Shown in pieces: positions 23,125 through 32,600 of a stretch of DNA of 60,885 nt (positions within the stretch are counted from its first letter, which is position 1; each line of letters starts with the position of its first letter). A program made the position numbers and the translations under genes. The notes under the pieces were generated by a model, which was not told where the DNA came from, did no database searches, and was given only the letters and a program-made list of their open reading frames with translations. The stretch comes from Kitasatospora sp. MBT63 (GTDB lineage: Bacteria > Actinomycetota > Actinomycetes > Streptomycetales > Streptomycetaceae), in assembly GCF_000710465.2 (NCBI RefSeq), contig NZ_JAIZ01000748.1, positions 10,704-71,588 of the forward strand, written 5' to 3'.

Positions 23125-24300
23125 TCACCACAAGTCCCGAGGACTTCTCGCCTGCTTGTTCAGGTACATGCGCCCGCCGCAGTTGGCGCAGTGGATCACC
23201 CGCAGCAGAAGCGCATCGGTGTCCGCTCGCTCGCGGTTTTCTACGCTCCGGGAGTCCAACAGCGCACCAACGTGGTCGAACTCCTCGCGCGTCATGATCG
23301 GCGTCTCGGTGCACATGATCGGAGCGCCCTGGGCGTCCCGGACGGGCTTCCCCTTGTGCATCTTCCAACCGAGTAGCACCGGGTTCTTGAGCATCCGAGT
23401 GATAACCGCGGGGGTCCACTTGAACCCGGTGCGGACGACGCGGGAGCCCTTGGCGCCGCCGGTATTACCACCCTTGGCGCGGTTCATCTTTACAGCCCAG
23501 TGATCGCGCGGGCTCGGGATGCCGTCCTCGTTGAGTCCTGCCGTGATGGCGGAGACGGTTTGACCCTCCAGTAGCTCCCGAACGATGCGCTCGATGACTG
23601 CCACGGCGTCCGGATCGGGAACCAGCGTCCAGCCGACTCCGCCGTGGTCCGCGGGCATCGGGGCAGGCATGTAGCCGTACGGCGGGCGGGAACCACGCCA
23701 GCGAAGCGGCATCCTGCGAATGGCCGCCATGGCGCCGGTCACGCGGTCACTGATCGACTGCGTGACCGACCTGCGCGGCGAATGCCAGCATGGGCATTTG
23801 CAGCTCTGCCATGGGGTCGATCGGGTTGCGGAAGTCGAAGACCAGACGGCCGCCGCCGATGCCCTCGGCGAAAACCAACATTTTCCGGTGCTCGCGCGCC
23901 CACTTGGCAAGATCGTGCATCTCCGCCATGGACGGATGATCCGGTCGAACCGCCAGCAGACAACAGCATCGAAGCTGTCCGGGTCGGTGAGCCAGGTTCG
24001 CAGGGCAGGGCGGTCGAACGGGGCGACTTTGGACGCGCTCACATCCAAGTCGACGGCCTCGCGCAGGGCATCGCCCTCGCCGAAGTCGATCCCACGCGAG
24101 CCGGCCACCATGTCGCAGGCGTCGCGCTGCCGCTCGGGGCTGGTGGTCTCGTCCGTCAGGACGGACAGTCGAACTACTCGGGCCCCTCGCAGGGTCTGGC
24201 TGAACACGGTGCCCTCTGTGCCGGGCAGGCTGTTGGGTTCCATCCCGTCGGTGGGGCGGGCAGGATTCCGGGTTTTGCGGGACAGGGCGGCGGTCGACAC
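23125..24300 (-). pseudogene. Large serine integrase, frame-shifted inside and truncated
   Basis: Large serine recombinase. The catalytic domain has R-L-S46 with TTSPERQRDAC and DAVVCWRFDRIIR. From residue 124 to 178 (23931-23766) the reading frame is wrong: another minus frame there gives the expected SMAEMHDLAKWAREHRKML, FAEGIGGGRLVFDFRNPIDP and AELQMPMLAFAAQV, so one base is lost and one gained. The correct frame resumes at VTQSISDRVTGAMAAIRRMPLRWRG, through the recombinase domain to the zinc ribbon, but stops at residue 391 just after the first Cys pair (CANCGGRMYLNKQA). GTG start with GGAG. It lies 37 bp from attR. Probably inactive as read. Confidence 0.8.
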
Positions 24301-24303
24301 CGT

Positions 24304-24327
24304 GGACTACTCCAGTACAGGTAGTCC
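24304..24327. repeat. Inverted repeat in the P' arm next to the integrase start
   Basis: GGACTAC-tccagtacag-GTAGTCC, perfect 7-bp arms, between the integrase start codon and attR. It overlaps the integrase ribosome binding site (GGAG on the minus strand), so it could be both an att arm and an autoregulatory site. Confidence 0.5.
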
Positions 24328-24336
24328 GGAGTGTTC

Positions 24337-24341
24337 GGGTC
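24337..24341. other. attR core of the integrated element
   Basis: GGGTC identical to 14379-14383. Left of it is element sequence (GTCCGGAGTGTTC); right of it is host VOC-gene sequence (GGCCAGGACGTG). Confidence 0.75.
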
Positions 24342-24668
24342 GGCCAGGACGTGCCAGCTCTCCTCACCGCTCTGGCCGACGTCGGCCGGGCGCGCCCCGG
24401 CTGCCAGCAGGCGCGCGAGTTCGGCGTCCTGGTCACGGTCGGTGGGGCTGACGTCGATGTGCGGCCGCAGCCTGCCCGGCCTCGGCTCGGCCGCGGGGCT
24501 GGGGACCGGCGTCGGCTGCAGCCCGCCGAACCCTTCCGGCGGCCCGATCTCCACCGCGCCGTCCTCGTCGGTGCCGAGCACGGTGTAGCCCAGCACCTCG
24601 CACCAGAACGCCGCCAGAAGCTGCGGATCCCGGCAGTCGATCACCAGTTCGGACATGCGACAGGCCAT
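24337..24668 (-). pseudogene. 5' part of the VOC (glyoxalase-like) gene split by the element
   Basis: About 110 codons of a small VOC protein (MACRMSELVIDCRDPQLLAAFW...) ending at ...EESWHVLAD-P where the element begins; the missing C-terminus, PEGSEFCLLRTRLS, is at 14336-14383. ATGs at 24676, 24668 and 24656 are all possible starts. As it stands the frame runs into element DNA and ends in foreign residues (NTPDYLYWSS...), so the protein loses its last strand, which normally provides a metal ligand. The product resembles Glyoxalase_6-type proteins. Confidence 0.8.
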
Positions 24669-24823
24669 GACCGGCATCCTACGGGCCGTCAGCGGGTGGT
24701 CGGGGCGCAGAGTTCCGGACCGCCGTCGGCTGGGCCGGCCGGGTGGGGTCCGGGCCGTACCGGTGTGGTGGCCGCGGGTGGGGGCGGGAGGCTGGTGCGC
24801 CGGCGGCAGGCAGGAGAGAGCGT

Positions 24824-25432
24824 GTGAGCGAGCGCGGCCGTAGAGGTGTCCGGAGCACTGTGGCCGACGACGGGGGCGGGGGCGGGGGCGCCGACCGACT
24901 GACCGGCAATGCCGGTGTGCTGGGGACCGCACTCGCCGTCGTGCTGGCCTTCTCGCTGTCCCAGGGCGCGTGGGAGTGGTTCTCCACCTACCTCGGTGTG
25001 ACGCTGCTGGTGGTGGTCCTGTCCTTCGGGCGGGTACCGCTGTGGGCACCGGGCCGGCAGGCCGCGTACGCGTGCGGCCTGGCCGCGTACGCGCTGGTGG
25101 CCGGTCTGTGCGTGGCACTGGCGCTGGCTCCGGCGATGCAGCGCTGGGACTGGCTGTTCCCGATGCCGGGCACCCGGGACGGATGCGTGGAGTCGGGCCG
25201 GTACGAGAGTCTGCGGACCGAGGCCGCGCTGGGGGATCTGGCCGCCGGCGCGGGGGACGCGCTCACCCATGCCCAGCAGCAGCAGAGCAGTCTGGCCGTG
25301 GCCGACTGCCTGGCGGCGACCACCACCCGGTGGCTGCCGGTGTACGCGTTGGGGACCGCGCTGCTGGTGGGTGCGGTCGCGTGGGCATGGGGGTGGGCCC
25401 GGGCCCGGAGGACAGGCGCCGGATCGGCTTGA
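24824..25432 (+). CDS. Membrane protein of unknown function
   Basis: A 202-residue protein with about four membrane helices: residues 26-50 and 51-70, 75-103, and 170-192 near the C-terminus. Between the third and fourth lies a soluble stretch with two Cys (DGCVESGRYES and VADCLAATTTRW) that may form a disulphide outside the membrane. The start is GTG with CAGGAGAGAG at good spacing. It lies alone just right of the element scar. No family recognised. Confidence 0.6.
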   Translation: MSERGRRGVRSTVADDGGGGGGADRLTGNAGVLGTALAVVLAFSLSQGAWEWFSTYLGVTLLVVVLSFGRVPLWAPGRQAAYACGLAAYALVAGLCVALALAPAMQRWDWLFPMPGTRDGCVESGRYESLRTEAALGDLAAGAGDALTHAQQQQSSLAVADCLAATTTRWLPVYALGTALLVGAVAWAWGWARARRTGAGSA

Positions 25433-25456
25433 AGGGGCCGGGCCCGGATGCCTGCC

Positions 25457-25828
25457 TCAGCCGAGCCTGGACACCTGGTAGTGCCCGATGAGCCAGCTGC
25501 CGCCGTCCCGGCGGACCAGGACGCTCAGGTGGACCGTCAGGGTCGGCCGGTCGACGAAGGAGAAGTCGACGCCCAGGTAAGCGAGGATCAGGTCCTCGGC
25601 GAGCCGTCTGGTCTCGAGGATCCGGTAGTCGGCCGTCATCCCGAGCGGCTGGGAGTCGTAGTAGTCCGCGACGCCCTGCCGTCCGACGCTGTAGGGGTGC
25701 AGGCCCTGGAAAATCGCGTCCTCCGTGAAAAGCGCGGCGACCTGCCGGGGCTCGTGGGCGTCGACAGCGGCCTTCCAGGGGTCGAGGACGCTGCGCGCGA
25801 CCGCCTCGTCCTGTGCCGTGGTGCTCAT
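25457..25828 (-). CDS. SnoaL/NTF2-like protein
   Basis: A 123-residue NTF2-fold protein: DPWKAAVDAHEPRQVAALFTEDAIFQGLHPYSVGRQGVADYYDSQP, then alternating strands ending GSWLIGHYQVSRL. Such proteins are small ligand-binding isomerases, cyclases or accessory proteins. The ATG with AGAGG six bases upstream decides the start. It is divergent from the muconolactone-isomerase-like gene. Substrate unknown; the family often acts on steroids or polyketides. Confidence 0.75.
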   Translation of the reverse strand: MSTTAQDEAVARSVLDPWKAAVDAHEPRQVAALFTEDAIFQGLHPYSVGRQGVADYYDSQPLGMTADYRILETRRLAEDLILAYLGVDFSFVDRPTLTVHLSVLVRRDGGSWLIGHYQVSRLG

Positions 25829-25958
25829 CGGGACCTCTCTCGTGGCATCGGTGTGCTGCGGGCTGTTCCAGCCTGCAGCCCGGGTGGTCGAGGTGCGCGC
25901 GGAGCGGGTCTTGGCGAGTATCACCATGGGGGCGAGGCTGAAGGTTGAGGAGCAGCGC

Positions 25959-26249
25959 ATGGAGTTCCTGGTGGACATGGTGACCACGGTGCCGGAGGGG
26001 ACCTCCGAGGAGGCCGTGGCCGAGATCCGCGCCCGGGAGGCGGCGCGGGCCCGGGAGCTGGCGGCCCAGGGCAGCCTGCTCCGGCTGTGGCGGCCCCCGC
26101 TGGCGCCGGGCGAGTGGCGGACCTGGGGCCTGTTCAGCGCCGAGGACGCCGAGCGTCTGGAACAGGTGCTCGCGTCGATGCCGCTGCGGGTGTGGCGGCG
26201 GGACGAAGTGACGCCGTTGTCCCCCCATCCGAACGACCCGGGCCGCTAG
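25959..26249 (+). CDS. Muconolactone isomerase-family protein
   Basis: A 96-residue protein of the muconolactone delta-isomerase family (MEFLVDMVTTVPEGTSEEAVAEIRAREAARARELAAQGSLLRLW, then WRTWGLFSAEDAERLEQVLASMPLRVW). Family enzymes act in aromatic (catechol) degradation, but many actinomycete members are isolated and of unproved activity. TTGAGGAG precedes the ATG. It is the first of three plus-strand genes with a redoxin and a flavin reductase. Confidence 0.8.
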   Translation: MEFLVDMVTTVPEGTSEEAVAEIRAREAARARELAAQGSLLRLWRPPLAPGEWRTWGLFSAEDAERLEQVLASMPLRVWRRDEVTPLSPHPNDPGR

Positions 26250-26280
26250 GACGCGCACGGACCGGAGCGAGGAGCTGAAG

Positions 26281-26844
26281 ATGCGTACGGACATCAGGCC
26301 GGGCGGGGTGTTCCCCGACTACGAGCTGACCGACCACGCCAGGACCAGGCGCAGGCTGAGTGACCTCCAGGGGACGGATCCGATGGTGCTCCTCCTCTCG
26401 CGGGGCCACTACTGCCCCAAGGAACACCAGCAGCACCAGCAGCTGGCGGCGCACTATCCCGAGATCGCCGTGGCCTACACCCAGGTGGTCACCATCTCGA
26501 CCGACGGCATCCTGGAGCTGGCGGAGTTCCGCGACTCGGTCGGGGCCCGGTGGACCTTCCTCTCCGACGCCGGGCGCAAGGTCCAGAAGGACCTGGACAT
26601 CCAGGAGTACACCGACCCGCACCACGATCCGATGGTCCCGCACACCCTGGTGCTCAAGCCGGGGCTGGTCATCCACAGCGTCTACAACGGCTACTGGTAC
26701 TGGGGCCGGCCGTCGGTCGAGGACCTGCGCCGCGACCTGCGCGAGGTGACCCGCGAGATCCGGCCCGACTGGGACCTGTCCGCACCGGGCCTGCGGGAGG
26801 CCTGGGACGGCGGCGACCGCCGCGGCTTCTTCCCCTACAAGTGA
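26281..26844 (+). CDS. Redoxin-domain (AhpC/TSA-like) protein
   Basis: A 187-residue thioredoxin-fold protein. The N-terminal FPDYELTDHARTRRRLSDLQG and LLLSRGHYCPKEHQQ match peroxiredoxin-like redoxins, with the likely active Cys in HYCPKE near residue 45. The C-terminus is extended and aromatic (NGYWYWGRPSVEDLRRDL). It should reduce peroxides or exchange thiols. It lies 31 bases after the muconolactone-isomerase-like gene and 27 before the flavin reductase, so the three are probably one operon. Confidence 0.8.
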   Translation: MRTDIRPGGVFPDYELTDHARTRRRLSDLQGTDPMVLLLSRGHYCPKEHQQHQQLAAHYPEIAVAYTQVVTISTDGILELAEFRDSVGARWTFLSDAGRKVQKDLDIQEYTDPHHDPMVPHTLVLKPGLVIHSVYNGYWYWGRPSVEDLRRDLREVTREIRPDWDLSAPGLREAWDGGDRRGFFPYK

Positions 26845-26871
26845 CGTGCGACTGACGTTCGAGGAGTTCTC

Positions 26872-27609
26872 GTGACCGTTCCACCCGTCTCCCCCGGTGG
26901 CCCGCCGGCCCGCTACGACGACCTGCGGGCCATGGTGATCAACTGCACGCTGAAGCGCTCGCCGGAGCGGAGCCACACCCAGGGGCTGATCGACCTCAGC
27001 GCCGGCATCATGGAGCGCCAGGGCGTGCAGGTCGAGACCGTCCGGGCGGTGGACGTCGACATCGCGACCGGTGTCTGGCCGGACATGACCGAGCACGGCT
27101 GGGAGACCGACGAGTGGCCGGTCCTCTACTCGAGCGTCATGGCCGCCGACATCCTGGTGCTGGCCGGGCCGATCTGGCTGGGCGACAACAGTTCGGTGAT
27201 GAAGCAGGTCATCGAGCGGCTCTACTCCTGTTCGAGCCTGCTGAACGACGCCGGGCAGTACGCCTACTACGGGCGGGTCGGCGGCTGTCTGATCACCGGG
27301 AACGAGGACGGGGTGAAACACTGCGCGATGAACGTGCTCTACAGCCTGCAGCACCTGGGGTACGTCGTCCCGCCGCAGGCCGACGCGGGCTGGATCGGTG
27401 CGGCCGGTCCGGGCCCGTCCTACCTCGACCCGGGCTCCGGCGGGCCGGAGAACGACTTCACCAACCGCAACACCACCTTCATGACCTGGAACCTGCTCCA
27501 CCTGGCCCGCATGCTCAAGGACGCGGGCGGCATCCCGGCGTACGGCAACCAGCGCTCCGGGTGGGACGCCGGCTGCCGCTTCGACTCGGAGAACCCTGAG
27601 CACCGCTGA
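26872..27609 (+). CDS. Flavodoxin-like NAD(P)H-dependent FMN reductase
   Basis: A 245-residue flavodoxin-fold reductase: AMVINCTLKRSPERSHTQGLID (FMN phosphate site), LVLAGPIWLGDNSSVMKQVIERL and GRVGGCLITGNEDGVKHCAMN (isoalloxazine region). It should transfer hydride from NAD(P)H to FMN or a quinone. The start is GTG with CGAGGAG upstream. Third gene of the isomerase-redoxin operon. Its 3' coding sequence is partly copied at 34844-34897 and 40156-40195. Confidence 0.85.
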   Translation: MTVPPVSPGGPPARYDDLRAMVINCTLKRSPERSHTQGLIDLSAGIMERQGVQVETVRAVDVDIATGVWPDMTEHGWETDEWPVLYSSVMAADILVLAGPIWLGDNSSVMKQVIERLYSCSSLLNDAGQYAYYGRVGGCLITGNEDGVKHCAMNVLYSLQHLGYVVPPQADAGWIGAAGPGPSYLDPGSGGPENDFTNRNTTFMTWNLLHLARMLKDAGGIPAYGNQRSGWDAGCRFDSENPEHR

Positions 27610-27666
27610 GTTCGGCGCGGCCGACGACCTCGAGCGGACCCCGGTCCGGCCGAGGCCAGGGCTTCC

Positions 27667-28173
27667 CTAGGCGTCGGCGCGGCGGGGAAGCTTCCAGCCC
27701 GGGCGGGGGAAGTGGCAGGTGTAGCCGTTGGGGAATTTCTGCAGGTAGTCCTGGTGCTCGGGCTCGGCCTCCCAAAAGGGCCCGGCCGGGGTGACCTCGG
27801 TGACGACCTTGCCCGGCCACAGGCCCGAGGCGTCGACGTCGGCGATGGTGTCCTCGGCGACTCGCTTCTGCTCATCGGTGAGGTAGTAGATCGCCGAGCG
27901 GTAGCTGGCGCCGATGTCGTTGCCCTGGCGGTCCTTGGTCGACGGGTCGTGGACCTGGAAGAAGAACTCGAGCAGGGCCCGGAAGTCGGTCCGGGCCGGG
28001 TCGTAGACCACCTCGATGGCCTCGGCGTGGTTGCCGTGGTTGCGGTAGGTAGCGTTCGGGACGTCGCCACCGGTGTAGCCCACGCGGGTGGACACCACCC
28101 CGGGCTGGCGGCGGAAGAGCTCCTCCATGCCCCAGAAACAACCCCCGGCGAGGATGGCCTTCTCGGTCGCCAT
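27667..28173 (-). CDS. msrA: Peptide methionine sulfoxide reductase MsrA
   Basis: A 168-residue MsrA that reduces methionine-S-sulfoxide in proteins. The active site GGCFWG has the nucleophilic Cys at residue 12; the conserved [24 protein letters not shown] and [18 protein letters not shown] blocks follow, and a candidate resolving Cys is in GYTCHFP. Length is normal. Start ATG with GAGGGAGTG about 7 bases upstream. It converges with the reductase operon; both point to oxidative-stress repair. Confidence 0.95.
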   Translation of the reverse strand: MATEKAILAGGCFWGMEELFRRQPGVVSTRVGYTGGDVPNATYRNHGNHAEAIEVVYDPARTDFRALLEFFFQVHDPSTKDRQGNDIGASYRSAIYYLTDEQKRVAEDTIADVDASGLWPGKVVTEVTPAGPFWEAEPEHQDYLQKFPNGYTCHFPRPGWKLPRRADA

Positions 28174-28299
28174 GGTTCCACTCCCTCAGTGACGGACATC
28201 GGCTTTCGCTGCTACTGACAACCTACGAGGCCGCCGTATTCCTGTGCACGCGCCGGCCGCTCCTCGTCCGGGTTCCGTAAGGAAACAGGACCGGCCGGT

Positions 28300-29226
28300 T
28301 CAGGGCGTGATCGACGGTCGCGGGCGCAGGACGGCGTTGAGGGAGGTTGCCGCCGTCACGTCGAACCCGGCCTGGCATGCGATTCCCAGCTGCTCCGCGA
28401 CCTTGCGGATGTTGAGGTCGACCGCGGCCTCGGCGAGGGTGGCGAGTGCGTCGATCGCGGCGCGTGCCCGCAGTACGGCCGTGCTGACGAGGACGGCGCC
28501 GATGACGGAGGCCGGCCACCAGCCGGTGGAGACGGTGACGAGCAGGTAGGCCGTTCCCCAGGCGGCGAGCCGGCCGGCGTCCGCGTAGCCGTCCCGGACA
28601 CCCTGGATGTCCTTGCGGGCCTCGCTGTCGGCAACCGCCCAGATGTGCGGCCAGATCTCGGCGAGTTCGACGCCGTAGCGTTGCCGGACCCGACCGGCGG
28701 CGGTGGCCATGCGCTGGGCCGTCCAGGTCGGCCGGTCCGGTGGGCCGTCCGGGAAGCGCCGCTCCTGCTGCTCGAGCAGTCGGGCTTCGGTCGGACGACG
28801 GCGGTTCGGCGTCGTCCCGTGGAGGTGATCGTGAACGCGCTGGTCACGAGCCTCCTGGATGGCGCGGGTGAGGGTGGTCCAGCGACGGATGCGCCGATGG
28901 GTGAGCACCGTGACGTACCAGTGCGGCCGGTCCGGGATCCAGGCCCGCTCGAAGGTCCGGCCCGCCGAGGCCGCAGCTGCCCCGGCGGCGGTTGCGAGGG
29001 CGGTCACTAGCAGTAGGGCGGTGAGGAGCTCGGCCGGCTGCTGGTCTGCCCGCGCGCCGGCGAACGCGTTCAGGTAGGTGCGGAGGTACCGGAGGTCCAC
29101 CGCGTGCCGGAAGCCCGAGTGTCGCGCGATCACCAGGCACATGACGAAGAGCAGGCCGGGGCCGAGCAGCAGCGCGGCCCAGCGCTCGGCGGCCTTATTG
29201 GAGATTCCCAGGAGCAGTGTGGTCAC
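28300..29226 (-). CDS. Membrane protein of the CHAT-associated module
   Basis: A 308-residue protein. Two N-terminal helices (about 15-33 and 62-85) and two near 225-260 (LAAWGTAYLLVTVSTGWW, VIGAVLVSTAVL) bracket a 130-residue soluble, Arg/Trp-rich domain (TRAIQEARDQRVHDHL ... EIWPHIWAVADSEARKDIQGV). No enzyme motif is visible. The GTG start lies four bases after the stop of the small Cys protein, so the two form an operon, divergent from the CHAT/TPR operon. In conflict systems such a protein would be the membrane-acting effector (inference). Confidence 0.65.
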   Translation of the reverse strand: MTTLLLGISNKAAERWAALLLGPGLLFVMCLVIARHSGFRHAVDLRYLRTYLNAFAGARADQQPAELLTALLLVTALATAAGAAAASAGRTFERAWIPDRPHWYVTVLTHRRIRRWTTLTRAIQEARDQRVHDHLHGTTPNRRRPTEARLLEQQERRFPDGPPDRPTWTAQRMATAAGRVRQRYGVELAEIWPHIWAVADSEARKDIQGVRDGYADAGRLAAWGTAYLLVTVSTGWWPASVIGAVLVSTAVLRARAAIDALATLAEAAVDLNIRKVAEQLGIACQAGFDVTAATSLNAVLRPRPSITP

Positions 29227-29230
29227 GGTG

Positions 29231-29635
29231 TCACGGCAGGAGGGTGAGAGGGCGGTCGACCAGGGCGCAGCTGGCCGCGCTCTCCTCGGCGCGGGTGCAC
29301 CAGCGGAGCGGGCAGACCCGCAGCGGCGGCGCCGCACGAGGGGTCCGGACCCCCGGCAGCGGGCTCCACGTCCGGTCCGGCCGGGTCAGACCGTGAAGAC
29401 CGAAGTTGGTCGCCGCCGCGTCGAGCTGGTCGAGGAGGTCCGTCATCCCGTCCAACGGGCGGTCTCCCGAGGCCATCAGTTCGATCACCTGTCGGAGGAG
29501 GTCGTCTGCGCCGGCCGCCGTCAACAGGTCGGCCAGTTGATCATTGCGGCCGTACACCCGGCAGAGCTTCTCCACCCGCTCGGCGAGTTCGGTCAGCGCG
29601 TCGTTCGAGCGTCGGCCCGTCGGGGTATCTGGCAT
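29231..29635 (-). CDS. Small protein with C-terminal Cys motif, CHAT-module partner
   Basis: A 134-residue protein. The first 85 residues are all-helical (NDALTELAERVEKLCRVYGRNDQLADLLTAAGADDLLRQV...). The C-terminal part, PLRVCPLRWCTRAEESAASCALVDRPL, has the C-P-x3-C-x-R...C-A-x3-x-P-L layout seen at the ends of small actinobacterial proteins next to CHAT, caspase or NTPase conflict genes, and may be a zinc-binding tail. Its ATG is 62 bases from the divergent CHAT gene. Confidence 0.6.
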   Translation of the reverse strand: MPDTPTGRRSNDALTELAERVEKLCRVYGRNDQLADLLTAAGADDLLRQVIELMASGDRPLDGMTDLLDQLDAAATNFGLHGLTRPDRTWSPLPGVRTPRAAPPLRVCPLRWCTRAEESAASCALVDRPLTLLP

Positions 29636-29643
29636 ACCATCAG

Positions 29644-29654
29644 TTTAGGCTAAA
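29644..29654. promoter_or_regulatory. Palindrome in the divergent CHAT-module promoter gap
   Basis: TTTAG-G-CTAAA in a 62-bp AT-richer gap. It can supply -10-like boxes in both directions and may be an operator shared by the two operons. Confidence 0.4.
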
Positions 29655-29697
29655 GCAGCGGTAGTTGGTGCCTGCGGTGGGGACTGGGGGCGGTCGG

Positions 29698-32600
29698 ATG
29701 CGTGACGAGTTGGTGGCGAGGGTCTTCGCGAGACTGGGCGCTGCCCGGGGCGGTTCGGGCCGGGAGATGCTGCTGTCGATGGACGCGTTGGCTGAGGTGG
29801 TGGCACTTCTGGGGCATCGCCGAAAGGGACAGTTCGATCTGCAGGCCATCGGGCTCTCCGCCGGAATGTTCCTGGAGCGCAGCCTGGTCGGACCTCCCGG
29901 ACAGGACATGCTGGAGTTGGAGATCGCAGGCCAGTTGTTCGGACCGGTCTACGCCGCGACACCGCATCTCGTCCCCGAGCAGATGAGCCGCGTCTACCGG
30001 GCCGGTCACGACCCCCTGGCGACCTTCTCCCAGCAGACCGGGTTCGTCACCGATCCCACTGTCTGGCTGGAGCTGCACGGCGGGCCGCTCCTGAGCTACG
30101 CCGACACGGGTGACCTCGCCACCCTGAGGCTCGCCGTCGACATTCTCGAGCTGGCCCTCGTGGCTGCCTCTCCGGACCATCCCGAGCTGACCAGGGTGCT
30201 CAAGCAACTCCTCGTCGTCCTGAGTGTCCTGCGCGCAGCAACTCACGAGCGGGACGTCTGCGTGCGGGCTGTCGACGTGGGCGGCATCGTGCACGTCCGT
30301 ATGCGCCCCGAGGAGGCCGACCGTTCGCTGATGGACCACCACCATGACACAGCGATGTACGACTTGGCGGGGCGCGACAGGCTGCGCGCGACGGCTTCGG
30401 GAGGGGTGGACCACCGCTTCGCCCTGATGAATGCGTTGATGCAGCTAGGCCTGCTGGTTGATGAGGTCCGGCCACTGCTCAAGGCACTCGACCTGTACGG
30501 AGACCTTCCGGAGGAGTTGAAGAGCCTGGCGGTCGGGCATCTGTCGGCCGTGCTGACGAGACTTCTGGCTTCCGGCCGGGACGAGCGGGCCGCCGCCGTG
30601 GCACGCTGCCACGAGCTCCTGGCCTCGTCGCCGCCGCACCGCCCGACCGAAACCGCCGTGCTCCTGGTCCTCTGCGAGGCGGCACTGGAGGATCTGGCCG
30701 AGGAGAGTGACACCGACGGGCTCCGTCGGGCCGTCGGACTGAGCCGGCGCCTGCTGACCGTGGCGGAGGGCGGCGGCACACAGACTTTGGCGAGGATCTA
30801 CCTGGCGGCCGGGCTGGGCAAGCTTGCCCAGCAGACCCACGACCCGGAACCGGCGCGGGAGGCGGTCGCGCTGGCACGCACCGCTGTCGAGTTCATGGCG
30901 CAATCGGATCCGGCGAGGGCGGGACTCGTCAGGATCGCCCTTTCGGAGGCTCACCGGACCGTCTACGAGCTGACCGACGACCTGGAAGCACTGCACGAGG
31001 CGGTCCATGAGAGCAGGCTCGCGATCGAGGTCGTCAACGACGCCGATGGCGTGATCGCCGCGGGGGCCTACCTGAGCCATGCGAAAGCCGTTCATTACGA
31101 CGGCGGCCGCCGCCGGAGCCCGGAGTTGCTGGAGGAAGCGCTCACCTCCCTCAAGCGGGCCAATGAGTTCCCGGACCTCCCGGGGGCGCAGCGAGTGGCG
31201 ATCCTGCATCTGCTGACCAGGGTTCTGGGCGACATCTTCCGCCGCTCCCCGCACCGGTCGGCGGCGATCGACGAGGCCGTCGAGTACGGCGAACAGGCGC
31301 GGACGCTGGCGCCACCCGGCGGCCCGGAGGAGCCGATGGTGCTGTGCGAGCTGGCTCGTGTCCAGGTCCTGCGGGGCGTGGCCACGGGCGACGTCGAACG
31401 GCTCCAGGAGGCGATCGGACTCGCCGAGCAGGTGCTGGCCCGTGCCGACGTCGCCATGCCCGGGACCCTGGTCGCCGCGGAACTGGAACGCGCCACGGCG
31501 TTGGGAAACCTGGCAACGGTCACCAAGGACCCGAGCCATGCCCTGGAGGCGCGCGCCGGGTTCGACCGGGTGATCGCCTCGCCGTACGCCCGGCTCGACG
31601 TCAGGACGACCGCGGCGGTGCTGCGCAGCCGGCTGTCGGCGCCGACAGCCGGCCGGACCTTGGACGACCTGGCGGAGATGATCGACCTCCGTCGGCTGAA
31701 CGTCGCTTCCGGTCCGCTCCGGGCCGACCGTGAGAACGTTCTGCGCCGCTACCGCGGGTTCACCGGGCAGCTGATCGAGGCCGGGATCGCGGCCGAGGAC
31801 CCGGTGCGGACGGTGGAGCTGATCGAGCGAAGCCGCGGCCTGCTGTCGCAGGACGTCATGACCGTCCACCCGGGTGCATCCGGGGCAGACCCGTCACAGA
31901 CCGCCGAACTGCTGCAGCTGACCGCCGCGTTGCGGGCCCTCGATCTTCGCGACAGTGCGACAGGGACGAGTTCCCGGCGTCGCGAGTTGGAACGGGACAT
32001 TGCGCAGGAACGGCGAAGGCTGATGGACCGCTGGCGGCACCTGCACGCCACGGCCGCACCGGACGCGCAGCACTCCCTCGCCGGCGCGGCGGCACAGGGC
32101 CCGATCGCCCTGATCGCCACCGGCGACGAAAAGGGGTACGCCGTCCTGGTCACCTCCGACTCCGACCGGCCCGTCCGCATCCTCGAACTGCCCGAACTGG
32201 CCCACGGGCCGACGCAGGAACGGGTGCTGACCTTCCTGACGGCCCGGCGCTACGCGCTGACGGACACCTACACCCTCCGGGTCCGCCTCCAGGCACAGGC
32301 AGCGGTACGTGACACGTTGGAGTGGCTCTGGACGGCCGCCGCCGAGCCGATCCTCGCCGACCTCGGGCTGGAACCCGTGTCCCAGGGCGGCGACTGGCCG
32401 CGGATGTGGTGGTGCCCGCTCGGATTCCTGAGCCACCTGCCCTGGCACGCGGCCGGCAACGGGACCGCGGACGGCGTGCTCGACCGGGTGGTCTCCTCCT
32501 ACACGACGAGTCTGCGCGCCCTGCACTTCGTACGGCAGATGCCGGAGAGCACCGGCCCGAGCCGGACGGTGATCGTCGCGCAGGCGCAGGCCCCCGCTAC

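Larger units (their letters stand above)
14384..24336. mobile_element. Integrated element of about 10 kb (serine-integrase type, phage-satellite-like) carrying a graspetide operon
   Basis: Boundaries come from the split VOC gene and the repeated GGGTC core. Joining the right end to the left end creates GTCCGGAG-TGTTCGGGT-CTCCGGAC, a perfect 8-bp dyad of the kind that forms a large-serine-recombinase attP. Contents: integrase next to attR, a P27-type terminase small subunit, remnants of other phage genes, GntR- and XRE/TPR-type regulators, a Nudix hydrolase, overlapping small-protein operons, and the RiPP operon. There is no terminase large subunit, capsid, FtsK-like transfer protein or replication initiator. 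Several genes have lower GC than the flanks. Confidence 0.85.

Noticed and set aside
14384..24336. Actinomycete conjugative element (pSAM2-like AICE)
   Set aside because: No FtsK/SpoIIIE-like transfer protein, replication initiator or tyrosine integrase at a tRNA was found; the integration site is a protein gene.
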